From Grammothele lineata (lineage: Eukaryota > Basidiomycota > Agaricomycetes > Polyporales > Polyporaceae): 64,000 bases of DNA. The translations under genes and the position numbers were made by a program. The notes below the pieces were generated by a model. That model had not been told where the DNA came from and made no database searches. It saw only the letters and a program-made list of their open reading frames with translations. This document shows positions 13,263 to 25,200 of this stretch, piece after piece (position 1 is the stretch's first letter; every line of letters starts with the position of its first letter). The stretch spans positions 124,001 through 188,000 of the forward strand of contig NDFF03000386.1 in NCBI GenBank assembly GCA_002150815.3. The letters run 5' to 3'.

Positions 13263-16200
13263 CAGCGGGAGGGCTGAAGGCGGACGGGACAGGGGGGCGA
13301 CAGGGGACGGACGGCGCGGGCGAGCGGCGGTTCGGGAGACACTGGAGAAAGGAGGGCGGCTCACCTCGGGGAGAAATAGGAGGCGCCGTGCAGCTGGGAG
13401 AGCAGCAAAGGTGTTACTATGTCGATGAAGATTTTCGGACAAAGCCCTCGGCTATGCACGTTAATGATGCAGAGCGCGGCCCTGTTGCGATTGGCTGGGC
13501 GAGGCTGGGCTTGGGCTTGTGCGTGCTTGTAGACTGACGGAGAGAGGAAAGGTTCGTGACAGAAAGCGAGGAGGACCGGGTGTCATATACCGCTTCGGCC
13601 GCAGCTTCGGATTCCCAGCGGGGCTCCTCCCAGCGAGCCCCCGCCCCGCGCGAAAGCGAAAGGCCTACGACGTTCGATCCGCGGCACATGGAGCTGGCTG
13701 AGCGAGCCCGTTGACGTCAGTTTCAATCCAGCCTCGTCCCGCCTCGGCGATCACCCTCCCGCCCGTTCTCTTTTCCCCGCCCTTTCGCCCGTTTCGGGTC
13801 TCCCGCGCCCCCTCTCCTCCTCTGTTCCAGGCCTCCGATTGTGCTTGGTCCCCGACGCCCGCCCTCGCGCGATCTAGCCTGGGCGCCTGCTCAACCTTTT
13901 CGCCCGCCCCCGCAGCGCATGGAGGCTGGAGCTGGTGCGTACCTGCATGCAATTCGAGCTACTCCCCTCCAGTGTGTCGCCTCTATAATAAGCACGAATA
14001 ACGACTGGTCTATGTTTCGGCCCGAACCGCTTCGTCGTGTCGACCGTGCTCGATAAGAGCCGACGAGAGGTGGAGCAAAATACAAGCGCCGCTTCCGCGC
14101 GGCCAGCCGTGGAGCCTGTCTCGCCTCTCTTAGCGCCGACGCTCGCCCGTACTTATCTCTCAAACTCGGAAAAGTTCTTCGAGACTCACCGTTTGTCGCG
14201 CGCGCGTCGCGGACGCGCACGGTCATTTCCTCTATCTTCCCGTCCGCCCACGCCCTCCTCGCGCCCTAAACCTGCATGCAGCCTGTCAAATCCGCCCCCG
14301 ACTCCGAGTTCGATCGCGCGCGCGAAGAACCAGCCTCCAGACCCCACTCCCACCACCTCGAACCCGAACCGCCGCCACTCCACCCTATTTTTGCGCTCGA
14401 AAGAACAAGTTCGGCCGGGGAGAGCGTTCACGTTGGCTTCTTTGCGCTCTCCATCTCCCCATGTGAAGGTTCGCGCGCGGAAAGAGGAGTCCATATCCAT
14501 GAACCCAGATGAACCCACGATTCCCTGAAGGTGATATGTCGGGAGCCACCACACCGGAGCCCGCACGAGGCTCGTACACTGGCCCACGCGTGCCGGTTCT
14601 CGCCTTCTCCGAAGACTTGGGAAGGCGGCGGTTCCGGGATTCGATCGACGTCAACGGCCTGGTGGCGTCGCCCGTTCCGGAACGCCGCCCCACGCCCTGG
14701 TTACTTACGGATAGCCGTGAGAGGACTGCGACGATCCTTTGAGGCTGCGTGTCTCGTGCGCGCGTGTCGGTCGGTCCTGGGTGTCCGTGGAGCGGTGCGC
14801 TCTTCTCGTCGTTCAGAACGTGCTGCGGCGCGAAGGGGAACGTCACGGTAGGAAAGGCGAATGTCGTGGTGCTCACCTACTGCTGGTAGTGGCTCGTCCC
14901 GAAAGGAGACGCGGCGACTGGTAGGCTCAACCGTTACTCACCTCTAGTTGTTTTTGGAACTAGGGCGGACGGGGTGACAATATTCATCTCCGCGCGAGAT
15001 CAGGGCGCGACCTTTTTTTTCTTGTTAGAAGTCGTTGCAAATATCCACCCCTGTATCAGGGTTTCGCGTCGTTATCCGTCGGGCTTGTCGATGAATGCCG
15101 GTGAGTCCACTCAGTGCCTGTAACTGCTGGTAGCTTACCCTGCCATGCTCGTGGCACCACTGTGGAGGCCACCCAAGCCAACATCCAAACTGCCCCTCAA
15201 GTCGTTCCCCTAGACCAATTTCCGGAATTGGAATCCGCATGAGCCCTTCGCGTCTCGTCTCCATGCCCGCCGTAAATCCCAACCTCCTAACGCCTGACGC
15301 TTGAGCTTGTGACACTCAGGCTCGCGGTTGCAGAGCCCCGGCACGAGCCCCGACGCGCCGCGCATACGGACGCCAACACAGAAAAGACGGCCGCTATCCG
15401 GTTGGTCGGCCACCACTCGGATGCGCAAAATGCCACACTGAGAAAAAGGAGCGTGCCGACAGAAGACGAGCGCGGCAGGGCCGTTCCTTTCGCACCGCGT
15501 GGGCGGGGTGGGCCGGGTTCCGACTCTCCCGCCTTCCGTCTTTCATTTTCTGTCTTCTGTCTGTCGTCTCTCTCCAAATAGCAGAACGCCTCTCTGGCAG
15601 GACGCTCGTGTGGGATTGGGACGGGACGATGAACGGGTGGGCGCGTCCGGTGGTAGGGCTGCGGGCTTGAGCAGAACGGGCTTCTCCGAGGACACGGACA
15701 CATCGAAACCGAGACCGAAATTGAGGTCTTCGCGCAAATTTATCGGTGCGTGTCTTCCCTTTGAGATTTCGTATGTTAAATTGAGCGTTCTCGCGGGCCT
15801 GGAGACCGGATGACGCGCTGGGACGCGACTTGCCGTTCGCAGAATCTATCTTCATTGGCAACCTAGCATAATTGGAGGACGCGCGCTAAGTTATTTTCCA
15901 GTCAAGTTCCCGCCAAACATAGGGACGGGGAATCGTATCGAGTGTCGGTATGGAAATCTGAAGACGTACCGCGCGTCCCCCGCCCCCCCTCCGCCCCCGC
16001 ATCTACATCGAACGCGCCTCTGCTTTCTGTTAAAACTTAAGCCAGGTCGCCGGTTGCGAGGTACGAACGTTAAGAGCCAGAACGTTAACTCGAAGGAGGG
16101 AACTTCTTTTTTATGTTGACCTCGCGGAGTTGCTGACGTCGCGAGGCTCGCAGGAACGATTCGCCACTGCGAAGTACAATCGATACCTGCAATGCGCTCC

Positions 16201-16480
16201 AAGCGCTGTGTAGACCGCGGTGTATCCTCAACGTTGTCCGACGGAGGGCGTGGACTGGCTACACCTGGTTCCAAGAATGGGCACGCTGAAAATGTGTCGT
16301 GGATCAATGGTTACGTGTATGCATTCGCCGCCGCTGGAAGTTACCCGACACTCACGAGACTCTAGCACCGAGGCTTTCCTCCTCAGAGATTTTCCCCAGC
16401 GTAAGCCTTCGACGACGAGGTCGCGGGGATACGTTCTGGCATCTCATAGGCTGTCAAATCTCCGACCAAGGTCCAAGACT
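13263..16480. other. Upstream region of the Prm10-like gene; no supported gene
   Basis: GC-rich DNA directly upstream of the Prm10-like gene (pyrimidine runs at 13740-13830). Short open frames overlap on both strands, none with a recognisable motif, protein-like composition or coherent splice pattern. From about 15900 the sequence begins to resemble the diverged repeat to the right. Confidence 0.5.
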
Positions 16481-17990
16481 GGGAACGGGGAAGCAGAAGA
16501 CGTACGGGTGCGTTCCCCAGCCCCACACCGGATGAATGTCTGGATCCGGTGGGCGTTGTCGACGTCGAGACTTTCCCTCTGGATTGCGAGGTGCAACAGG
16601 CAAGTCACTGAATCCAAGTCTTCCTTCGCCGTTTACGTCTCTGCGTTGCTAACGCCGTCATTCAGGCAGTCTCGAAGAATGTCGAGGTCGTGGCGCGACG
16701 AAGCGAACGTTTCTCTGATGTTGGGTTCAGAACTGTCAGTTATGTGCACACCGTAGAAGTCGAGACACTCACAAGACACAGACATGCCTTCCTACAGCTT
16801 CATCGTCGTCATCAGTTCCCGCATAAGGCAAATCTTCGACCATCGAGAAGGCAGAATCGCGCTAGAAATGCACCAGGCCTCCCCGACGCTCGCACAGCCG
16901 GGTGAACCTCTGCACTCACCGAACTCGCGAAGGCAGAAATTTCCCCCCCGTATCCGAGTCGTCGTTGCGGCTTCGTCGATGACGACATCGACATCGTGCA
17001 CGGGGACTCGTTCGATTGTTCTATAGGCTCCTAAGTTTCGCGAGCTAAATGCCCGCCTATCGAGAACGCAGAAGCAGAAGACGTACCTCGAGTCCCCCAC
17101 GGGGGGACCGTGGACGCCCCGCAGCGGATGAACCTCTGAGCGTAACAAGCTCGCGAAGTGAGGAAGTTCGGGGTGAGAACTGCGTTCGTTCAGGCTTCGG
17201 GCTTCGGTTTACGTCTTGGTGCTGACGCTGGGCCACAGGTGGGCGAGGACGAAGTAGACAGAAGGTCACGCACTGTCTGTTCTCGTCTTCGGTCGTGGAG
17301 CGGTGGTCGTTGGCTCTCATGCTGGATGTGAAACGTGAGCTGCCCGTGTGACTACGGTGTACAACGAGGTAGGTAGAAGGCTCACCATACTACCTCAGCA
17401 GTCGACGTACTCGTGTGGCCGGATGAACCTCTGGAGTCTGAACGCAATAAGCTCGCGTCCCCGAGGTAAAGCAGCGTCGGTTCGATTTCTGACCTTCCTC
17501 TTACGTCTCGTCGCTCACTCCGCGCCACAGGTGAGCTCGCACCGCGCACAAGGAAGAGGGAACGGACCATCTGTTCTTGCCTTCTAGGCGTACGACGTGT
17601 GGAGCAGCAGTTGCGTTTCGCTCTCATATCCTTCGTTCACCGTGAATCGTACGCACGTCGTCGGAATCGCGGTGCTCACAAGACTCCCATCAGTCTCGCC
17701 CGACATAAGTACGTTGGGGTCTACTTTCCTCGTTCAGCAAAAGGCCGTCGACGAGACCGAGACAAGTAGAAGGCGTACCACAGTACCACTGCGCTTCCTT
17801 CGCCCTCACACCGGATGAACTCTACGGGTTACAAGCTCACGAACTCCGCAGCACGAAACACGGTGTGGCACTTCGAGCTTCCTTTTACGTTTCGGCGTTG
17901 CCGACACTTGTCTACAGACGTATTTCCAGAGGCTTACACCAAGAGGGGACTCACGGAGCATCTGCGGTCTTCTTCAGACACAAGAAACGC
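16480..17990. repeat. Diverged tandem repeat, units of about 300-600 bases
   Basis: Three landmarks recur in the same order: AGAAG-rCGTACC (about 16495, 17071, 17373, 17766), CCGGATGAACCTCT or close variants (16528, 17125, 17419, 17811, plus a lone copy at 16898), and TTTACGTCTC-like (16632, 17208, 17510, 17884). Spacing from first to second is 33-54 bases and from second to third 73-104. Two further blocks, a GTGGAGC-GTTGC-CTCTCAT stretch and CACAGGTG, recur between units. No unit has a conserved open frame. It could be a decayed duplicated gene, a non-coding transcript unit or an old satellite. Confidence 0.65.
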
Positions 17991-20900
17991 CGTGTGGCAT
18001 AATAGTCACAACAGGCTCATGCATGCTAAGAATGGACGGTGAGTAACGTGCATGCTGTAGTACACGACGTGCTTACCTGACTCTGATATTGTTAGGCTTC
18101 CTTACGAACGCGAGAGGCCACCAAGACCTCCGAACGACAAACCCTCGAGGCGAGAGGGTCCACGTCGACGACACTCTCCCACGACACCGCTCGCTGCGCT
18201 TCCCCGCGGGCTGTGATCCCATCGTCGAACTTTCTCAGGCGGCCTTAAACTCGGCCAGTGAGCGCGCGGCTAACGATCACCAGCGCGCGAGCCCGCAGTA
18301 GAGGATGTGGCTGGAGGGTGAGAGCACTGAGAACCGAGGTAAGGGCCCGACAGCCTCGACGAGCGTATATAACAGATCCTGATGATGTCACTACTCACTC
18401 AAGCTCCAGAGGCCCCTCGATAGCGAACAAGGTGAGTTCGCGTTGACGTTGAGTACAGTCCTAAGCCGCGCCCCACTGTCAGCGGCGATTAGGAGCCTCG
18501 AGCTACTACTTAGTAGTCCGAGGGTCGCGTGACTCCTCAGATACGAGCAGGTGCTGGACGAACGAGACTGCCTATTCTCGGTCATCGCGACGAGCTCGCT
18601 CTCGTGACACGCGGGGAAACGTCCGTGTTGAATTGATTCTCGCTGAGATCCAATCCCCCTCTAGCGTTAGCCTCTGTCGAGCTCGAGTCGTGGCCGAACG
18701 TCAAACGAGCTGCGATGCCCAAGAACGGCCACGTACCGCTCTTCGGTCCGTACTTCCGGCTGGGCGTTACATCAGCAATACAGCCACCGCGAGCCGAGAC
18801 GTCCTGCCGTGGAGGCTCATTTTCGTACCTCGTCGAAGCCTGTTAGACTCCACAACTCTCAGTCTATTGGCTTGCCACTTGGCATACAGAGCTCCCCCAC
18901 CTAACTCCCTGAGTCCTCTAGCCGGCGCATTTCAGACGTAGACTTCAGACGATAAGCCCCACTGCGCTCTTCTGCCTTGCCCCGAGTAGACGCCACACCG
19001 TGACTTATCGTAGATTCTCACCACAGCTTCGCAGCCCCGGCCCAGGCCTCACGCAGCGACAGGCACCGAGAGGCCTGACCCGCCTCGTGTGCGAGGAACA
19101 AGACGAGCTCTCTTATTTGCTGGACTGATTATCGCGCCCGCTCAAGCCTCAACGACTCTAGCTCGAGCTCAGCGCGTGGCTTCCGCCACGAGTCCGGCCA
19201 TCTACCCATCCATCCCGGACGTCCATCCACAGCCCACAGGCACCCGGGGGCCCGTCCAGAGCTCCGCGCGCAGGCCTAGGTCGATACCTACCATGAGACG
19301 CTACAGCACGCCCTCGAGGCTCGTCGAAGGCGGTAAGGCCCCGTCGCGCGACCCTCCTCCCAATCCAAACCCAGCCACCCAATCGCAAAGACCTAAAAAA
19401 CCTTCGACTCGGAAAGCCCTCTCCCCCAGGCCTGGCCGCCACGCGCGTGGGACCCGATCACCTCCAACAGGCCCTCTCGAGAGTCGAAACCTTCGCGGAG
19501 TGCGCGGCGTGCTTGTGGGCCGCGCTATCCTCGACGGTCGACGCTCAGCCGGGTGAGGGACGAGAGGCGGCGCGGGGATGCCAGATGCCTTTCAGCCGCC
19601 AGGAAGAAGGCCGAGCTTCGTGCGCGCGCTCCGGGCTTGCTGCTGTGTGGCCAGCGACTGGCGACTGGCGGCTAGGGGCTGGCCACAATGGCCGCGCGCT
19701 GCGAGAGCTGCGCGGACTGCCCATCGGGTCGACATCGCGGATCTGCGGTCCCCACGTGCACGCGATGGCCACAGGCACCTACTCCTCGCTGCTTACTGCT
19801 TACTGTTCGTGAGTGTGTAGATCCCGAGATTAAGTAGACGCTGTACTGCTGAGCCGTCTTCGTGGTCAACTGTCTGGTGCCTCGGCGAATGCTTGAGAAC
19901 TGCGTACGTAGTCCCTCACGAGCGGTCCTGTACCGATCTACTGCTGGTCGTGGCCGTACGCAACCCCCTAGGCGTAGTTTATCTCCCCGGCTACATCTCA
20001 ACTCACCAACTCGCACCATGCAGCGTGCCCCGCCATGCGACGGCCGTCGCTCGGGCTCGCGGGCCCTCGTGACCCCGCCATTCAAGCCGGGCGCGCGGGC
20101 TTTCAATGTTGTGCGCGGAATGCAGGTCCGACGATGGGTCCCCGGGCACTTGATATTATAGAGGAGGCTTGTGCTCCGAGAGCGTCCGAGCGTCGAGATG
20201 GCTCGTGTGAGCGTGGCTGAGCGGGTGCGGGGTATAGAGCGCGCGTATGTTACGGGGTACATACCCAGCCGCTCCGGGGAGGCTTTCGGGTGTGTCGAGG
20301 TACTTATGAGGGTGTCGGCTGGAGGTACTTGGAGAAGCGCGGATAAAAGCGACAGCAGCTACTCAGGTATTGCCAGCTAGCTGGATGGGAGGCTCGACAT
20401 GGTTCGAATTTCGGAGTGCTCTTAGGTTACGCAGATCCACAAAGTCCCTTGCGTACTGAACGTCGTGCCGATATATGGAAACGCATCCTCCCAGGCTCGT
20501 CACATGAGCCGTACAATTTTCAACGCCGACTGTCCTCCTGACCGGCCGATACCACAGCAATCATCTCCAGTTTTTTCGAAGTGCTCCCTCCATCATACTC
20601 ACAACACGATTGCCCGTACAAGACGACACGATTATGATAACGACACCGGTATGGTACCGTCCACAGCAACCTCAGGCTCAGGTTCCCCGGAAATGGTCCG
20701 CGACGGCCTTACGTACCTCCATACTCCCGAAAGAAGCCAGGACGGATGCTAGCAAATCAGGACGGAGAACCGCGCATCCGAATTTGTAGTACGTCTACAA
20801 AAGCCTTTCTGTTGTTCAACGTTCAATCTTCGCGCGCCCGGCGTCGGGGGCGGTGCTGGAGAACGACTTGGAGGCCGTTTACTTATGTAAACGTGAAAAG

Positions 20901-22202
20901 CATCAGGGCGTTCGGCGTCGACGGGACGAGCGGGCTTCGCGTCGTACATTGCGCTCCGTGCTCGAGTCTCCATCCCAACGAGTGCCCAACCACACACCTG
21001 ACACCTATGTGCTTAGTGAATCAGCACGAAGGCGCGTGCAGGGGCAGCATCACCCATCACGTTCCCAGATCGCCGCGTACATGGCCAACGACCGAGATGC
21101 TGTGGCTTGTGCACGTGCGGGGCGAGGGAGTTGGTGAAACAGAAGCACACTCTTGTGACTTGTCGCTACTGAAGCAGGTGTGGCCGAGCGGCAGCGGGGC
21201 GGGTGGCGGGGAGAACGGTTGAATCGATATTAAGTAGTCGCCGGATCAGAGCGAGGGGGACGGTCTGATAGCATCTCCGATCGAGGGCTTGCCTGAGGCT
21301 GTGGGCGCTAGACGATACCGAGAATGATGTCAAGAGTGGGGAAGGAGGAGGGAAGATTGCGAGAGGACGGTATATGGGGATGAGCAGCGGATGAGGAGGT
21401 CTTCCGGGGGGCAGGTGGGCGATCGGAAATGGATGCGTGCAATCGCGGGCAGCCACAAAGGCGGAGGACGTTGAGGCGATATGAGGCGGGGGCCGATCTG
21501 AGGACAAAAAGGTTAACGGAGCGCGGAGTGGCAGACCGAATGGAGGCGGCAGCGGCAGAGGCTGCATGCGACGGCGCGATTGCGCAACGCGCACGCGCCG
21601 TGTGCGGCCGGGTGCAGAAGCGATGGAGGATCGTTGTCTGGCGACTCGCGAGGGCTGCACGTTCGAGTGCGATACCCTCAGATGCCAAAAGTCTGTGCAC
21701 GCGCGCGAGAAGTGCCCCGGATGGGTGGGCGTCGAGGGTTGCGCAGCAACGCCCCCACTCGCCGACGGCGGGGTGGAGAGAGGGATGGGTGCTCATGATT
21801 TAGTGTGGTGGAGCGAAGCGCCTCCGAGATGGACTATCGCAGGCGCGGCGCGGGCGTGCCGGGGCGAGGGCCGATATCGCGGTGTCCGGAGTCTCCCCGG
21901 GCGGGCGGCGGCGGCGGGAGTGGACACGGCGGAGGGGTCGCGCACAGGGCGTCGGGCGAGTCGCAGCGAGCAGCAGAGAGCATGCGAGGGAGAGCGGGGG
22001 CGAGAGAGGGCAGGTCGAGGGAGGGAGAGAGGCCGGGACACGCGGGAGGGGCGAGGGGACGAGCGGGGGCGTGTGAAAACGGGCGGCCGGGGCAGAATAA
22101 TTAGTTTGTCCGCTCTGGCCGCCATCGCGCTCTTCCTCCTCCTCGCCGTCTTCAGGCTGCTCGCCGCGCTCTCCTCCTCTCCGTCGTCCGCCGCGAGCGA
22201 CG
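17991..22202. other. Gene-poor stretch up to the histidine kinase; no supported gene
   Basis: No open frame here has recognisable content. It includes short local duplications (for example GACTGGCGACTGGCGG near 19660 and CTGCTTACTGCTTACTG near 19790). From about 21890 to 22085 the plus strand is strongly purine-rich (GGGAGxG runs). That tract is probably promoter or 5' leader of the kinase that starts at 22203. Confidence 0.5.
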
Positions 22203-25200
22203 ATGGCGTCCGTAACACAGCCGTCGCAGCATCCCTTCTTCACCCACCTCGTCGCCCTCCTCTCCGTCTACGAACTCGGCCCCTCGCTGCCCACCCCCAT
22301 CCCCAAGTATGACGGCCCCACCGATTGGCAGATCGAGAGCGTCCTCCGCTCCCTCGGCGCACTCGCCCGCCGCATGCACACCGCAGAAGAGGCCCTCAGC
22401 TCCTTCCGCGACGCCGACAAGTGCGGCCCAGAATCAAAGAAGCGCCGCTCCGTCGGCGACAGCCCCCCCATGACCTCCTCCGGTTCGTCCCACAGCGACT
22501 CAACCTGCGCCGACTCCAACGGCTATGCCCACCACTCTTCCTCCTCAGTGTCCCCCTTCTTCCCCCCCACTTCCTCCGTCGAGTCCATCCCCGCCACCCT
22601 CGACGACGACATCAAGGACGTCGACATGTCCGACAGCACCAGCGAGGGCGACATCGTCTCCGAGCCCACGCCTCTCCCCCCCTCCACCTCCACCACTACC
22701 ACCAACACCCACGGCCACCCCGGCGCGAGCTCCCGCACCCCGAACGGCATGACCATCAACCTCGACGGCGTCGTCAACCCGCTCGACAAGATCCGCCGCG
22801 CGACCGGCGGCGCGATGAACGCCGCCGCCTCCGCGCCCCCCTCCGTCCAGGCCGACCACGTCGCGTGCCCCGGCTGCGGCAGGGTCATCACCGACACCTC
22901 CACCATCTCCAAGATCGTCAGCATGACCTCGGGCGACGTCTCGTCCCCGCTTGTCGTGCCCCCCGGCCCGCTCGCCGCCGCGGCGTTCGAGAGCGGCATG
23001 AGCGCGGTCGACGAGCTCAAGCTGCTCAAGACGCAGGTGCAGGACGTCGCGCGGGTGTGCAACGCCGTCGCGAGGGGCGACCTCTCCCAGAAGATTACGG
23101 TGCCCGTGCAGGGCGTGGTCATGATCCAGCTCAAGGACGTCATCAACGCGATGGTGAGTTTGCCGTCGCTTCCAGTTGGCCCCCTCCGCCCCGCGCGTCT
23201 TGTGTTTTTCTTTTTCTTCTTCTTCCCGCTGTGCAAGCGCCGGCGCTCACCCCGGCTCGCCCAGGTCGACAAACTCGGCCAGTTCGCGAAGGAGGTCACT
23301 CGTGTCTCCCAGGAGGTCGGCACGGAAGGGTACGTCCTCGCTCCGTCCGTTCTGATCGCCCTCGATACCCGTCCCCGTCCCGCCCCACCGCGCCACCCGT
23401 CCCCGTTGAGACGCCCGCTCATTCTTTTCTCCCTCCCTCCTTTCTTTCGTGTTTTCGCCTTGATGCAGGAAACTCGGCGGCCAAGCGCTCGTACTCGACG
23501 TCGAAGGCACATGGCGCGAGCTCACGGGCGTCGTCAACAAGCTCGCCGCGAACCTCACGAACCAGGTCCGGTCCATCGCCAAGGTCACCAAGGCCGTCGC
23601 CTTGGGCGACCTCTCGAAGCAGATCGAGGTCGACGCGCGCGGGGAGATCCTCGAGCTGAAGAACACGGTGAACGGGATGGTGGTCAGGCTGAGGGCGTTG
23701 GCGGCGGAGGTGACGAGGGTGACGATGGAGGTGGGGTCCAAGGGGCAGTTGGGGGGTCAGGCGCATGTGGCGGATGTGGAGGGGGTGTGGTTGGAGTTGA
23801 CGAGGAATGTGAGTACCCTGCCTCGTCTCAATCCCTTGGGATCGCCCTCCCTGACCGCCCCCCTTTCACTCCGCGTACGCACGCACGCAGGTAAACCGGA
23901 TGTGCTCAAGCCTAACCGACCAAGTGCGCTCCATCGCGAAAGTCACCACCGCCGTCGCGCGGGGCGACCTCACGCAGAAGATCGACATCGAGGTCGAGGG
24001 CGAGATGCTCACGCTCAAGCGCACCGTCAATTCCATGGTGGACCAGCTCAGCGCGTTCGCGTCCGAGGTCACGCGCGTCGCGCTCGAGGTGGGCACGCAG
24101 GGCATCCTGGGCGGCCAGGCACGGGTCGAGGGCGTGCAGGGGACGTGGGCGGACTTGACGCGGAATGTGAACGTGCGTATCTTTCCCTCTCTCTTCCCCC
24201 TCTTTTCTTTGCGGATGTTGAACCGAACCGAACGGGGGCGGGCGCGGACGATACAGAAAATGGCAGTAAACCTCACAGACCAAGTGCGCTCCATCTCCGA
24301 GGTGACGAAGGCGGTCGCGAACGGGGACCTCAGCCGCACGGTGAACGTCGACGTGCAGGGGGAGATGCTCGACCTCAAGACGACCGTGAACCAGATGGTC
24401 GCCCGGCTGTCCACACTGGCGAGCGAGGTCACGCGGGTGTCGTTGGAGGTGGGCACGGAGGGGATTATGGGCGGGCAGGCGAGTGTGCCGGACGTTCAGG
24501 GGGTTTGGAAGGTGCGTTTTCCCTCCCCGTGATGACGGCAATCGAGGAGGGACGCGGTGACTGACGTACGATGGGGCGGGGACGGACAGGGCCTAACGGA
24601 CAACGTGAACCTAATGGCCATGAACCTCACCAACCAAGTGCGCTCCATCGCCGAAGTGACCAAGGCCGTCGCCGGGGGGGACCTCACCAAACGGATCACC
24701 GTCGACGTGCGCGGGGAGATGCTCGACCTCAAGGAGACCGTGAACGGGATGACGGAGAGCCTCAGCCTCTTCGCGGACGAGGTCACGCGTGTCGCGAAGG
24801 AGGTCGGCACGGAGGGCTTGCTTGGGGGCCAGGCGCAGGTGACGAATGTGGGGGGGACGTGGAAGGAGTTGACGGATAATGTGAATGTTATGGCGGCGAA
24901 TGTGAGTTGTTGTCGGCTTTTTGGGTGGGGTTGGAGCTAATAGGGTTGGACTGGTTCGTAGTTGACATTACAAGTGCGGACGATCGCGCTCGCTACGGTA
25001 CGTCCCCTCCCAACATTCTTATCTCCCGTTCGATAGGCTGACGCGGGGCACCACAGCGCGCCGTCGCGAAGGGCGACCTGACGCAGAAAGTGACGGGCGT
25101 CGCCGTCTCCGGGGAGATCCTCGACCTCGTGAACACCATCAACAGCATGATCGACCAGCTCGCCATCTTCGCCGCCGAGGTCAAGAAGGTCGCGCGCGAG

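Noticed and set aside
14037..14528. Plus-strand open frame of 163 codons in the gene-poor interval
   Set aside because: Arg/Ser/Pro composition typical of random high-GC frames; similar-length frames exist on the opposite strand.
21175..21250. tRNA-like start (GTGTGGCCGAGCGG) followed by GGTTGAATCG
   Set aside because: The B-box match is imperfect and no acceptor stem or anticodon arm can be paired at the right spacing.
22523..23512. Long minus-strand open frame (329 codons) opposite the histidine kinase
   Set aside because: It is the antisense of high-GC kinase exons; the plus strand has family motifs and consistent splicing, while this frame has none.
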